DNA of 64,000 bases from NCBI RefSeq assembly GCF_000703085.1, contig NZ_JNLL01000001.1, positions 868,001-932,000 on the forward strand, given 5' to 3'. This document shows, piece after piece, positions 43,602 to 55,943 of this stretch; positions within the stretch are counted from its first letter, which is position 1, and every line of letters begins with the position of its first letter. Origin of the DNA: Persephonella sp. KM09-Lau-8 (lineage in GTDB: Bacteria; Aquificota; Aquificia; Aquificales; Hydrogenothermaceae). A program made the position numbers and the translations under genes. The notes beneath the pieces were generated by a model. The model saw only the letters and a program-made list of their open reading frames with translations, was not told the origin of the DNA and ran no database searches.

Positions 43602-44690
43602 ATGAAAGGAATTATTATCGGTGGAGGAATTATCGGACTATCAATAGCCAGAGAACTTCATAAAAATGGATATGAAGTTGCGATTGTTGAAAATCTAAAA
43701 ATAGGAAGAGGTGCTTCCTGGACAGCTGGAGGAATGCTGGCACCTCAGGCAGAAGGCCTTGAGCCTGGAGATTTCCTTGATTTTTGCCTTGATAGCAGAG
43801 ATATGTATAGCAGCTTTGTAAGGGATATAGAAAGGGATGTTCATCAGGAAGTTGGATACTGGAAATGCGGAATACTATGCCCGGCATTTTCTGAAGAAGA
43901 AGAAAATGAGCTTAAAGAAAGAATTGAAAAATATAAGCAACTTGAATTAACAGGACAATGGCTGGATAGAAAAGAGTTGGAAGATATCTATCCCTCACTG
44001 GGAAAAGAAATCAGAGGAGCAGCCTTATTTCCTGATGATGCACAGGTAGATAATAGACTATTAATGATTGCTCTTGAAAAATATGCCCGCTCAAGGGGAA
44101 TAGAACTTTATGAATTTACAAAAGCAGAGGAAATAGTTCATTTAAACGGTAAATTTGTAGGAGTAAAAACAAACAAAAATCTTGTTGAAGGGGATTTTTG
44201 CGTTATAGCGGCAGGTGCATGGACAGACACACTTTATAAAAGCCATGTATTTCCAATAAAAGGAGAGATGGCAGCCATTGATATTACCTCGAAAGACATT
44301 GATAGAGTTATTTTCGGTTCAAGAGCTTATTTAATACCAAGAAAGGACTACAAAAGGCTGGTAATAGGTGCAACTGAAGAGATGGTAGGATTTAAGGATG
44401 GTAATACAGTAAAAGGCCTTATGCAGCTATTTAATGGATTAAAAGATACACTGCCACATCTAATAAATAAAAATATTCAGGAAACATGGTTTGGATATAG
44501 ACCGGCGACTCCTGACTTTTTACCGGTAATTGGGAAAACCGATATAAAAAATCTTTATGTGGCAACAGGACATTACAGAAATGGAATTCTCCTTGCTCCT
44601 GCAACTGCAAAAATAATGTTTGACCTTATAGATAAAAATATTGAAAGTTTTTATCTTGAAAAATTTTCTGTTAAGAGGTTTGAAAAATAA
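43602..44690 (+). CDS. thiO: ThiO-like glycine oxidase
   Basis: ThiO oxidises glycine to iminoglycine for the thiazole ring of thiamine. The 362-residue FAD protein starts with the dinucleotide motif IIGGGIIGLSIARELH. It continues with GASWTAGGMLAPQAE (typical of ThiO), VIAAGAWTD, FPIKGEMAAI and the C-terminal YVATGHYRNGILLAPATAK. ThiG and ThiS are not in the window. A related D-amino acid oxidase is possible but less likely. Confidence 0.88.
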   Translation: MKGIIIGGGIIGLSIARELHKNGYEVAIVENLKIGRGASWTAGGMLAPQAEGLEPGDFLDFCLDSRDMYSSFVRDIERDVHQEVGYWKCGILCPAFSEEEENELKERIEKYKQLELTGQWLDRKELEDIYPSLGKEIRGAALFPDDAQVDNRLLMIALEKYARSRGIELYEFTKAEEIVHLNGKFVGVKTNKNLVEGDFCVIAAGAWTDTLYKSHVFPIKGEMAAIDITSKDIDRVIFGSRAYLIPRKDYKRLVIGATEEMVGFKDGNTVKGLMQLFNGLKDTLPHLINKNIQETWFGYRPATPDFLPVIGKTDIKNLYVATGHYRNGILLAPATAKIMFDLIDKNIESFYLEKFSVKRFEK

Positions 44691-44691
44691 T

Positions 44692-45807
44692 ATGGGTAGG
44701 CTTGATAAAGTAAAACCTTTTATTGTTATGGATATAGTTCGAGAAGCTGCAAAATTTGAGGATACTATACATTTTGAAATAGGAGAGCCTGACCTTCAGC
44801 CTTCTGCAGCTGTGTGGGAGATGGCTGAAAAAGCCGTTAAAGACAGACTAAATCATTACACAGAAAGCTTAGGTCTAATTCAGCTAAGGGAAAAAATATC
44901 AGAATTTTACCTGCATAAATATGGTATTGAAGTATCACCTTCCAGAATAGCCCTTACAGTTGGGACTTCAGGTGCATTTCTTGTTGCTTATTCAATACTT
45001 CTTGACGACGGAGATAAAATAGCTTTACCTGACCCATCTTATCCATGCTACAAGAACTTTGCACATATCCTTGATATAAACCCTGTTTTAATTCCTGCCG
45101 GGAAAGAAACAGATTATCAGTTAACCGTTGACGCATTATCAGAATACAAAAATATAAAAGCAGTCCACATCTCTTCTCCTGCAAATCCAATTGGAAACTT
45201 ATACTCAGAAAAAAATCTGAAAGAGCTTGCAGAATATTGTGAGCAAAATGGTATCTATTTTATCTCAGATGAAATATATCACGGACTTGTTTATGAAGGA
45301 AAAGAACATACAGCCCTTGAATTTTCAGACAGGGCAATTGTGATTAATGGATTTTCAAAATATTTCTGTATGCCTGGATTTAGGCTTGGATGGATAATAC
45401 TCCCTGAAGAGCTTATTAGAAAAGCTGAAATAGTTATGCAAAATATTTTTATATCTCCACCGACTATAAGTCAGTATGCAGCTTTAGGGGCTTTTGATTA
45501 TCAGCATTTGGAAGAAAACAGAAAAATTTTTCTTGAAAGAAGAAATTTCCTGTATTCACAGCTAAAAGAGATATTTGAGATAGACGCCCTTCCTCAGGGT
45601 GCATTTTATATCTGGGCAAATATAGAAAAATATTCTTCTAACTCTTTTAAATTTGCCAGAGAATTACTGGAAAAAATCCATGTGGCAGTCACTCCCGGGA
45701 TAGACTTTGGTAATTACAAAACAGATAAATACATAAGATTTGCATACACCAGAGATATAAATCACATGAAAGAAGGAATTGAAAGACTAAAAGAGTATTT
45801 ACTTTAA
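44692..45807 (+). CDS. Class I/II aminotransferase
   Basis: A PLP aminotransferase of about 371 residues: FEIGEPDLQPSA, LTVGTSGAFLVAY, HISSPANPIGN, SDEIYHGLVY and the PLP-lysine motif FSKYFCMPGFRLGW. The start is set at the ATG at 44692, 1 bp after the thiO stop, behind AAGAGG; an earlier ATG at 44641 lies inside thiO and would add residues unlike the family. It groups with aspartate/aromatic-type transaminases; the exact substrate is not clear. A bidirectional terminator follows. Confidence 0.88.
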   Translation: MGRLDKVKPFIVMDIVREAAKFEDTIHFEIGEPDLQPSAAVWEMAEKAVKDRLNHYTESLGLIQLREKISEFYLHKYGIEVSPSRIALTVGTSGAFLVAYSILLDDGDKIALPDPSYPCYKNFAHILDINPVLIPAGKETDYQLTVDALSEYKNIKAVHISSPANPIGNLYSEKNLKELAEYCEQNGIYFISDEIYHGLVYEGKEHTALEFSDRAIVINGFSKYFCMPGFRLGWIILPEELIRKAEIVMQNIFISPPTISQYAALGAFDYQHLEENRKIFLERRNFLYSQLKEIFEIDALPQGAFYIWANIEKYSSNSFKFARELLEKIHVAVTPGIDFGNYKTDKYIRFAYTRDINHMKEGIERLKEYLL

Positions 45808-45812
45808 AAGAG

Positions 45813-45842
45813 CCAGTCCAACAGGACTGGAACGGTTTTTTT
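45813..45842. terminator. Bidirectional terminator between the aminotransferase and pgi
   Basis: CCAGTCC (45813-45819) and GGACTGG (45824-45830) form a 7-bp stem with a 4-nt loop, followed by a T-run from 45836 on the plus strand and by CTCTTTT on the minus strand. It serves both convergent genes. Confidence 0.82.
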
Positions 45843-47187
45843 ATTGTATCTCTATTTTATATTTTTCTTTATATAGTTCCTTGAATTCTTCTAATTTTTC
45901 TTCGTAGCCTTTTCTTCCCATAAGGGCATAGGTAAAGTTCTTACCTTCTTCAACAGCAGGTTGGTCAAATGGATTAATTTTATAAAGATATCCTGAAAAT
46001 CCTGTTGCCAGCTCATACATATAAATCATCATTCCTATGTTGTAAGCAGAAATCTTGTCCATGGATATGGTAATATTTGGCACTTTACTTTTTATTAAAG
46101 CAGCTTTTGTTCCAAGTAGCTCTTTATTTAGAATCTCATGAAGGGAATGTCCGGATAAATAGGATATATCCTCCGGTAAATCCTGTGGAATTTTAAAGTC
46201 GTGCTCTGTCTCTTCTATCTGTATAAACGTAATGATTTTATCTCTGATACCTTCCCTGTAAAGCTGTATCTGGGAATGCTGGTCTATGGTTCCTATTGCT
46301 TTAACAGGTGTCTGCCCAAGGCCATCCTTACCTAAACTTTCTGCCCATAGCTGTCTATACCAGTCCACAAAAGATGATAATTTTTCTGCATAAGGCATCA
46401 TCACAGAAATAGTTTTCCCTCTTCTCATATTGGCTATATAGTGGGTAAGGGCTATCAGATAGGCCGGATTATGTTCAACATGTTCCTCAATGGAGCATAT
46501 CAAGTCCATTTTTTTGGCACCTGATAGCAGCTCATCTATATCTATTCCCACAACTGCAGCAGGAAGAAGACCAACAGGAGATAAAACAGAAAATCTACCT
46601 CCTACTTTAGGTGGAATATCAAACATTTTTATACCTTCTTGATTTCCCAGTTTATGGAGAAAACCTTTTTCCGGATCTGTGGTAAAAACAAGATGGTCTT
46701 TATATTTATCCCCAAGCTCTTTTTTCAGCATAGATAGTATTATTGAGAAATTAGCAATGGTTTCTACAGTTGAACCTGATTTTGTTACCACATTAAAACA
46801 GGTTTTTTTAATATCTATCTGCTCTAAAACTGAAGCAAAAACAGCTGGGTCAACATTTTCCAGGGCAAAAAATTTGGGACTGTTTTTAAGGTTATAATTC
46901 AGGTCTGTTAAGCTTTCAAAAAGCATTTTAGCTCCAAGTGATGAACCACCTATCCCTATAAGAACAAAATACTCAAAATTTTCCCTTATATGCTGTGCAT
47001 AATCTTTTATTTCCTGTGTATCCTGATAAGGAAGCTTACAAAAATAAAATTTTCTGTCTTTTTCCCTCTGGATTATTGAATGGGTTTCAACAACAAAATG
47101 TCTAAATGATAAGAGTTCTTCTCTGAGAATACCATCTCTTTCTCCGATAACCTCGGCCATCACATTGGTGTAGTCAATTCTTATCAA
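45841..47187 (-). CDS. pgi: Glucose-6-phosphate isomerase
   Basis: Pgi interconverts glucose-6- and fructose-6-phosphate. The 448-residue protein is of the shorter bacterial kind. It has two SIS folds with IGIGGSSLGAKML, NVVTKSGSTVET, VGGRFSVLSPVGLLPAAVVG, LWAESLGKDG (Glu and Gly of the active site) and the C-terminal NPFDQPAVEEGK. The start is a TTG with GGGGAGG upstream. It lies 11 bp after serS. Confidence 0.96.
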   Translation of the reverse strand: MIRIDYTNVMAEVIGERDGILREELLSFRHFVVETHSIIQREKDRKFYFCKLPYQDTQEIKDYAQHIRENFEYFVLIGIGGSSLGAKMLFESLTDLNYNLKNSPKFFALENVDPAVFASVLEQIDIKKTCFNVVTKSGSTVETIANFSIILSMLKKELGDKYKDHLVFTTDPEKGFLHKLGNQEGIKMFDIPPKVGGRFSVLSPVGLLPAAVVGIDIDELLSGAKKMDLICSIEEHVEHNPAYLIALTHYIANMRRGKTISVMMPYAEKLSSFVDWYRQLWAESLGKDGLGQTPVKAIGTIDQHSQIQLYREGIRDKIITFIQIEETEHDFKIPQDLPEDISYLSGHSLHEILNKELLGTKAALIKSKVPNITISMDKISAYNIGMMIYMYELATGFSGYLYKINPFDQPAVEEGKNFTYALMGRKGYEEKLEEFKELYKEKYKIEIQ

Positions 47188-47198
47188 TTTGGCCTCCC

Positions 47199-49477
<2,279 letters not shown>

Positions 49478-49549
49478 ATCTCATCCCTCCATTTAAATAA
49501 AGGAAAACTGATATAATTTTACTACTATCCTTCATAAAAGATAAATATA

Positions 49550-52500
49550 ATGAAAAAAGATATAATCACCATACTTGCTGTTTTTGCAATAACCATCTCA
49601 ATTTTTTTATTAATAGGTCTGACAATCTCCTTTTTCTGGCAAAAAAGAGCTATTATTGCAAAACATTATGGTATTCAGCTTGAGGATGACTGTAGTCTTT
49701 ACTTTGGGGAGCTTCACTGTGGATTTATAAATGCAAAGTCAGAAAATAAATTTGATCTTTCAATAAAAAATTTAGATGCATATTTTAGTCTATTAAATTT
49801 AATACGACGAAAACCATTTGTTGAACTCTATATAAAAAATGCAGATATCTCAGCTATAATCCAAAAGGAAGGTAGAAAAACTCAAAAAATCCAAAAAAAT
49901 CCATTTAAATATATATTTTTTACACTGTATTTTATAAAATCAGATATAGATAATCTAAATCTAAAAATCCTGTTTTCAAATAAAAAAAGCCTAAAGATCA
50001 AAGATTTTTCACTGGAAAATAGTTTTAATGAATTTTCAACAAAAAAACCATTTTTTGTAATATTCGATGGTCTGACTGCAAAATTTGAGGAGATTTCAGG
50101 GTCAATTGAGCCGGAAAGTATTTCAATAGATAATGGGGTTGCTTATATAGACAAAGGAAAATTTATCTTCAATGGAAATTTTAACTATAAAGGAGACTAT
50201 AGTTTTACAGGGAATTACAAAGGTAAAAAGCTTGTTTTACAAAATTTAAGCCTGAAAGGCTGCAATATATCCTTTAGTGTAAGCCAGCAGGGAACAAAAA
50301 AAGCTGGTAATCTTAATTTTTCCTTTGACCAGATTACCTACCAAAAAAACAATATAGATAACATAACTGGAAAATTAAATTATTCTGGTGAAGAAAAGCT
50401 AAAAGGTAGATTTACCTTAAATATATCACGTCTCATAAGTGGGAATCTCAAAATATCTGATATTTCTCTATCTCAGAATTTTGATTATTTATTGAAAAAT
50501 CATGTCTTTGTCTCTTCAGGGAATGGATATATAAAAAGTGTAAAGGTAAAAAATTTTTTAATTCCTGAAATAAAATCTGTAATTAAACTATCTCTGAAAA
50601 ACAAAAAAATCCATATAACTGGAAATGCTTCTTCCAAAAACCTGAAGCTATCCTTTGACTACAAAAACAGTCGTATCAAAATTTCCCTGAACAAAACAAA
50701 ACTTTCTGATTTTTATGCTTTTTTAGGGAAACAGATACCTGTAGAATCACTCATTACCGGAAATATCCAGATAAATCTAAAAAATAACCTGACCACAGCC
50801 AACTTTAACCTTGATTCTCCTAATATCTATGGAATTCAGTATGACAAAGGCAGCATATACTCTGAAATAAAAAACAAATCCCTTGCAGGCATATACACCC
50901 TAAAACTTGAAAAGCAGGATGGTTTTGCTTTTCTCAATGGTAGTTTTAATAAAAACTATCTGGAAGGAAATTTCTCATTTGAAAATCTAAATTTATATCA
51001 GCTAACTTTCGGTGAAAAATTCAAATTCGGTGGAATTCTTGATGGAAATGGACATTATTCAGGGGTTTTGCCGGATATAAACATAAATCTTTCTGGAATA
51101 GCACAGGAATTTTATTACGATAAAATTAAACTTAATCAGGTTTCCTATTTGATAAACTACTTACCGCAGGAAAAGAAGCTTGATATTTCTTTTGCTAAAG
51201 ACAACCAGCTTGATGGAAAACTGAATATTGCATTTTTACCATTCCAGTTAGAGCTTGAAATAAAAGCCAACAATGCAGACTTAAGACCTATAAATCCATT
51301 TTTAACAGAAAAACTGCCTGCTGTATTTTCAAACATAAAGCCTGAACGGATATCCGGTAATCTACTTTTCTCAATTATAGAGAAAAAATGGAAGTTAGAA
51401 TATAACTTTTTGGAGGGTTTGGTTTTTATCCCTGCAACTGAAAGCAAACTCCATTTCAGTTCAAAAGGACAGCTATCTCCATCTGATATAAAAATTCAGG
51501 CATTAATCCACGGAAAAAATGTAAAACTCAAAGAATACACTGTCCAATCTATAAAAGGTCTGTTCCATATAAAAAACAAAAATGGATTTTTAAACCTTCA
51601 GGCTAAAGGACTATCAAATTTTGATAAAAGCATTTTAGATGCAAATACCAGATTCAACCTCAAATCACAAACAATAGACGGCAAAGCCTCTCTTATTTTG
51701 GAAAAAAATGGATTTCAAAATAACCTTAAAGTTACTTTCGCAGGAAATCTAAAAGAAATAAAAGGAAAACTGACTGAAGAAGGTAAACAGGGTAAAAATG
51801 TATCTATCAAAACAACTGTTAATTTCAAACTAAAAACAGACAAGCAGTTTGTAAATCTCAATATCTCCTCTGATAAATTTGCTGTAATGCTGCCAGAAGA
51901 CCTTAACATACACCTGATGAATCTGAAAGGAAGTTTAATAGTTCCTGTTAAAAATCCAAAGCAGTTTGAAGGCAGCCTGAATCTCCAGAAATTTGCTATA
52001 TCTCAGAAATATCTTTATTTCTTTGACTCCTCTGCAGTTAATATGTCAATAAAAAATGGAGTAATCACAGCACAGCCGATAAGCTTTGCAGGAATCATAA
52101 AAGGAAAAATAAACAGATTTATTTTCAAGCCCCTTGACAGCTATATGGAAATAAACTCAGAAGGCACAATAAATAGAGATTTTCTATCTGTTTTCCTGAA
52201 ATATGTAAATACATCAGGGGATTTGCAATATAGCTTTGATTTTTCAGGAAAGCTCCAGAATTTTGTGAAAAACGCAAAAATCAAAATATATTCAAAGGAT
52301 TTAGGAGTTAAAACAGCATATACAATAGGAATTCTCAGGGTAAAAGATGCATTAATATCAATGGATAATGGAAAGATAAAAATCTCCATCTCAGGTAAAA
52401 GCCCAAATGTCTCACTTGGGGAAAGCTTTTTCAATATAAATGGAAACGGGTATCTTCCTAAAAATATATTCAGGGTAAATATAGATTCACAATTTTTACC

Positions 52501-53419
52501 TGTGAAATATATGAACATTCTTTCTGGAAATATCAACACAGCATTAAAGATTAAATCCTTTGAAAAAAATAGGGATACCTACTACAAAATTACCGGAAAA
52601 ATCACAGCCACAGGAAGACTAAAACTGGAAAAAGAGATGCAAAATCAGTTTAAAAAAGAAGAAACACCAGAAAGTCAGCAAAAAAACTTCCTGAAAAAAA
52701 TTCTCCTTGATGTCGGTCTAGAAAGTTATATACCGGTTTATATATATGGAAGCTGGGGAAAAGCATACGGCGAATTTAAGCTTAAACTGACAGGAACAGC
52801 AGCAAAACCGGTAATAAATGGTAACCTCAGTATAATCTATGGCGAAATTTTCTTTATGAGAAACAAATACAATATAGATTTTGCCAATATCAAATTTATA
52901 AATAGCGAACCCTATATTTCAGCAAGAATCTCAACATCAATAGCAGAAACATTTATATTTATAGACGTTACAGGCTCCCTGTATCAGCCTAAGATTAATT
53001 TCTCATCGAGTCCTCCAAAATCTAAAGATGAGATATTATCTATATTGCTACTGAGGGATACTCCATCTGCACTTGAAAATATGCCTATATTCCAGACAAT
53101 TGGAAAAATTATATATGCTTTGCTGCCATTTAAATCTAAGAATCAGCGGGGATTGTTTAATACTGGATTTGAGATAAATATTCTTCCCCAGTATTCTCCT
53201 TCTACCGGTATATCAGCCTCAATATTTGCAAAAAGAAGTATAACCAGAAGAATATTTGTTGCTCTCTCTAAGCCTCTTGGAGAGATAGAAGAGGAAAAAA
53301 TGGTCGGGTGGTATAGTTTTGGATTTAAAATAAAGGAGAGGTCTTCATTCCAGTATAAATGGTTTGAAACCGGTAATCAGGAGTTTGATATAGTTTTTAA
53401 TTTCCCTTTTGATTTTTGA
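49550..53419 (+). CDS. TamB/DUF490-like translocation and assembly module protein
   Basis: TamB-type proteins span the periplasm as a long beta-sheet groove anchored in the inner membrane and work in outer-membrane assembly or lipid transport. The 1289-residue protein has one N-terminal membrane helix (about 7-30), a very long repetitive beta-rich region, and a C-terminal DUF490 domain. That domain has GEIFFMRNKYNIDF, ARISTSI, VTGSLYQPKINFSSSPP and [11 protein letters not shown]. No good ribosome site precedes the ATG, but TATAAT is at 49512-49517. A TamA/BamA partner is not adjacent. The last 43 bp overlap pabA. Confidence 0.87.
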   Translation: MKKDIITILAVFAITISIFLLIGLTISFFWQKRAIIAKHYGIQLEDDCSLYFGELHCGFINAKSENKFDLSIKNLDAYFSLLNLIRRKPFVELYIKNADISAIIQKEGRKTQKIQKNPFKYIFFTLYFIKSDIDNLNLKILFSNKKSLKIKDFSLENSFNEFSTKKPFFVIFDGLTAKFEEISGSIEPESISIDNGVAYIDKGKFIFNGNFNYKGDYSFTGNYKGKKLVLQNLSLKGCNISFSVSQQGTKKAGNLNFSFDQITYQKNNIDNITGKLNYSGEEKLKGRFTLNISRLISGNLKISDISLSQNFDYLLKNHVFVSSGNGYIKSVKVKNFLIPEIKSVIKLSLKNKKIHITGNASSKNLKLSFDYKNSRIKISLNKTKLSDFYAFLGKQIPVESLITGNIQINLKNNLTTANFNLDSPNIYGIQYDKGSIYSEIKNKSLAGIYTLKLEKQDGFAFLNGSFNKNYLEGNFSFENLNLYQLTFGEKFKFGGILDGNGHYSGVLPDININLSGIAQEFYYDKIKLNQVSYLINYLPQEKKLDISFAKDNQLDGKLNIAFLPFQLELEIKANNADLRPINPFLTEKLPAVFSNIKPERISGNLLFSIIEKKWKLEYNFLEGLVFIPATESKLHFSSKGQLSPSDIKIQALIHGKNVKLKEYTVQSIKGLFHIKNKNGFLNLQAKGLSNFDKSILDANTRFNLKSQTIDGKASLILEKNGFQNNLKVTFAGNLKEIKGKLTEEGKQGKNVSIKTTVNFKLKTDKQFVNLNISSDKFAVMLPEDLNIHLMNLKGSLIVPVKNPKQFEGSLNLQKFAISQKYLYFFDSSAVNMSIKNGVITAQPISFAGIIKGKINRFIFKPLDSYMEINSEGTINRDFLSVFLKYVNTSGDLQYSFDFSGKLQNFVKNAKIKIYSKDLGVKTAYTIGILRVKDALISMDNGKIKISISGKSPNVSLGESFFNINGNGYLPKNIFRVNIDSQFLPVKYMNILSGNINTALKIKSFEKNRDTYYKITGKITATGRLKLEKEMQNQFKKEETPESQQKNFLKKILLDVGLESYIPVYIYGSWGKAYGEFKLKLTGTAAKPVINGNLSIIYGEIFFMRNKYNIDFANIKFINSEPYISARISTSIAETFIFIDVTGSLYQPKINFSSSPPKSKDEILSILLLRDTPSALENMPIFQTIGKIIYALLPFKSKNQRGLFNTGFEINILPQYSPSTGISASIFAKRSITRRIFVALSKPLGEIEEEKMVGWYSFGFKIKERSSFQYKWFETGNQEFDIVFNFPFDF

Positions 53420-53991
53420 GCGAGCTCCATAAAGTTTTTTAGCAACTTTTTACCGTATTCTGTAAGAATAGACTCTGGATGAAACTGAACTCCCCAGATT
53501 GGATATTTTGTGTGCTCTATAGCCATTATTTCATCATCTTCTTTAGTCCATGCTGTTATTTTAATATCCTCAGGTAAAGTTTCTTTATCTATAACAAGGG
53601 AATGATATCTGACCGCTTTGAAAGGAGATGGTATTCCTTTAAACAAGCCTTCTCCTATGTGGTAAATATCGGAAGTTTTCCCGTGCATAAGACATTTTGC
53701 CTTTACTATTTTTGCCCCAAAAGCAGTTCCAATAGATTGATGACCAAGACAAACACCTAAAATCGGATAGATGCCTTTAAACTCTTTTATAGTCTGAACA
53801 GAAATACCGGCTTCATTAGGGGTGCAGGGTCCCGGTGATATAACAATAGCATCTATATCATCAAGGGATTTTATATAATCAATATCTATCTCATCATTTC
53901 TTTTGACTAAAACATCTGCCCCAAGTTCATAAAAATACTGAACTATGTTATATGTAAATGAGTCATAATTATCTATCATAAATATCTTCAT
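53377..53991 (-). CDS. pabA: Glutamine amidotransferase subunit (PabA/TrpG)
   Basis: This class I amidotransferase supplies ammonia to aminodeoxychorismate or anthranilate synthase. The start is set at the second ATG (53991), eight bases after GGGG; the first ATG (53997) is too close to it. The protein has FMIDNYDSFTYNIVQY, ISPGPCTPNEAG, the nucleophile Cys81 in PILGVCLGHQ, and the FHPES His-Glu pair. It could serve both folate and tryptophan pathways, as one PabA/TrpG does in many bacteria; no partner gene is nearby. It overlaps the TamB-like gene by 43 bp. Confidence 0.92.
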   Translation of the reverse strand: MKIFMIDNYDSFTYNIVQYFYELGADVLVKRNDEIDIDYIKSLDDIDAIVISPGPCTPNEAGISVQTIKEFKGIYPILGVCLGHQSIGTAFGAKIVKAKCLMHGKTSDIYHIGEGLFKGIPSPFKAVRYHSLVIDKETLPEDIKITAWTKEDDEIMAIEHTKYPIWGVQFHPESILTEYGKKLLKNFMELAQKSKGKLKTISNS

Positions 53992-54044
53992 GTGCATTAC
54001 CCCAGAACAGATTTTCCAAAATATATTTTATTCCGGCTTTTTTT

Positions 54045-55943
54045 TCAAGAAAAATATTTCTTGATTATTTCATCTACCGGCAGAGGTCTTGAGAAATAAT
54101 ATCCCTGCCCATACTCAATTCCCAGTTCAAACAGTGCATTTAAGATTCCTTCATTCTCAACAAACTCTGCTATAGGAATTTTTCCCATATCTTTACAGAA
54201 AGAGACAAGATGTTTGGTAAGTTTGTAATACTTCTCACTATCCGGTAATTGTCTGATAATTGAACCATCCAACTTAAGATATTCAGCCTCTATATCAGTT
54301 ATATAATAAAAGTCCACATATCCTGCTCCAAAATCATCCAGCACAATTTGATATCCTGCTTCAATCAGTTTATTTAAATTATTTTTCAAGGATTCGTAGT
54401 TATGTATCTCTTCTGTTTCAAGAACTTCCAATTTTAACCTATTGATTATATCTTTATTTGCTGAAAGTAATAAATCAACTGTAGTTTCATTAATAAAATC
54501 AGAAGGAGACATGTTTATACTCACTATCAATTCTGGATAATTTTTAAGTATTTCCAGATTATATTCTATTATTGCCTTGGTAAATTTTGCATACATAAAT
54601 GTTCCTTTAATAAGATCAACAAATTTTGGTGGTGGAAGGAATTTCCCCTGATGATATATTCTTGCAAGGGCTTCAAAATACAAAGGTTCTCCTGTCTTGA
54701 TATTAATAACTGGCTGATACCAGCATAAAACTTTTTTGTTCTCTATTATTTCTTTTAGTTCTGCCAGAGTGATATTTCCCTTTTCTTCCTGGCTGGAATA
54801 TATTTCGACTCTATCCCTGCCGCTATTCTTTGCTTTGTAAAGGGCTATATCAGCCTTTTTAATCGCATCTGTTAGATCTCTGGATTCTGAAGTTTCAAGA
54901 TTAATTCCTATTGAGGCTGTTATATTGATATCTTTATATTTGTGATTTCTTATCTTATCCAGAAGTTTTTCTGCCACATGAACCGCCCACTTACCCTCTT
55001 TATCATCTATACTTTTTTTGAGCAATATCAGAAATTCTTCTCCCCCATATCTGATTATATAATCCTCTCCCCGAAGATTTTCCTTGAGTATCTTTGCTAC
55101 ATTCTTCAGAATTTCATCTCCAACCTGATGTCCATAGGTATCATTAACATTTTTAAAATAATCAACATCCAGTAGCAAAATTACATAACTGTTTAAATCC
55201 AGTGAGCTGTATAAATTATCAAGATAAGTTCTGTTATAAACCCCTGTAAGAGAATCAACAAATATTCTTTCTTTAAGAAGCACATTTCTATAAAATGAAT
55301 ATCCTGAAAATCCTATTAGCCCTATTATCACCCCACCTGCAATCAACAGGATTTTTTTGATATTACCTATAAGCTCTTTTATTTCCTCAAGAGTTTCAAA
55401 AGAAAAGTCGGCAATTAGCACAGATTTAATCTGTCCATTCTGTATCACAGGTAAATAATAGGTTATACCTACTGTATTTATATCCTTATGGATTACAACC
55501 TGCTCTTTTTTAGTATCAAATACTTTTTTAATAATTTTTTCTTCATCAGAAAGAGGCACAAATAAAAATCCTGGAAAGATTCGGTCATTTTTCTTACTTA
55601 CATCAAGTAGATATCTATACTTACCTTTTTCCTTAAAAATCAAAAATATGTATTCTAATCTGTCTGATAAAAAAACAGATAACTCTCTGGACAAGTTTTC
55701 TCTGTAATCTTCATCTTCAAACACTTTCTTAATCAAATCTTCTTCAGGAAGATTTATATTTATTGTATTTTTTATGGCATTAATAACGTCTATTGTGGAA
55801 GTATGAACAATTCTCTCCTCAAGATCTTTCTCAACAGAAGGAAGAATTCTGTTATAAATATATAAAACAAACGAAAGTGCCGCTAAAAGTCCCGTTATTG
55901 TATAGAAGAATTTTACTTTTCTATTTTTAAAATTAAGATTCAT
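54045..55943 (-). CDS. Membrane-bound GGDEF-EAL c-di-GMP enzyme
   Basis: A 632-residue protein that may both make and break c-di-GMP. Two membrane helices (about 13-30 and 197-216) enclose a periplasmic sensor of about 165 residues. GGDEF: DVDYFKNVNDTYGHQ, active-site GGEEF (300-304) and the inhibitory RxxD site at Arg291-Asp294, spaced correctly. EAL: EALAR (424-428), INMSP, LDDFGAGY (535-542) and LKLDGS. The key residues of both domains look kept, so both activities are possible. The start overlaps the YfiR-like gene by 4 nt. In the YfiBNR system a periplasmic YfiR controls a related cyclase; the same is inferred here. Confidence 0.92.
   Translation of the reverse strand: MNLNFKNRKVKFFYTITGLLAALSFVLYIYNRILPSVEKDLEERIVHTSTIDVINAIKNTININLPEEDLIKKVFEDEDYRENLSRELSVFLSDRLEYIFLIFKEKGKYRYLLDVSKKNDRIFPGFLFVPLSDEEKIIKKVFDTKKEQVVIHKDINTVGITYYLPVIQNGQIKSVLIADFSFETLEEIKELIGNIKKILLIAGGVIIGLIGFSGYSFYRNVLLKERIFVDSLTGVYNRTYLDNLYSSLDLNSYVILLLDVDYFKNVNDTYGHQVGDEILKNVAKILKENLRGEDYIIRYGGEEFLILLKKSIDDKEGKWAVHVAEKLLDKIRNHKYKDINITASIGINLETSESRDLTDAIKKADIALYKAKNSGRDRVEIYSSQEEKGNITLAELKEIIENKKVLCWYQPVINIKTGEPLYFEALARIYHQGKFLPPPKFVDLIKGTFMYAKFTKAIIEYNLEILKNYPELIVSINMSPSDFINETTVDLLLSANKDIINRLKLEVLETEEIHNYESLKNNLNKLIEAGYQIVLDDFGAGYVDFYYITDIEAEYLKLDGSIIRQLPDSEKYYKLTKHLVSFCKDMGKIPIAEFVENEGILNALFELGIEYGQGYYFSRPLPVDEIIKKYFS

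Noticed and set aside
44641-44691. Upstream ATG for the second aminotransferase
   Set aside because: It lies inside thiO, has no ribosome site and would add residues with no family counterpart; the ATG at 44692 fits better.
54046-54063. Terminator at the end of the GGDEF-EAL gene
   Set aside because: A 7-bp stem (CAAGAAA/TTTCTTG) exists, but on the coding strand it is followed by A, not T, and it overlaps the stop codon.
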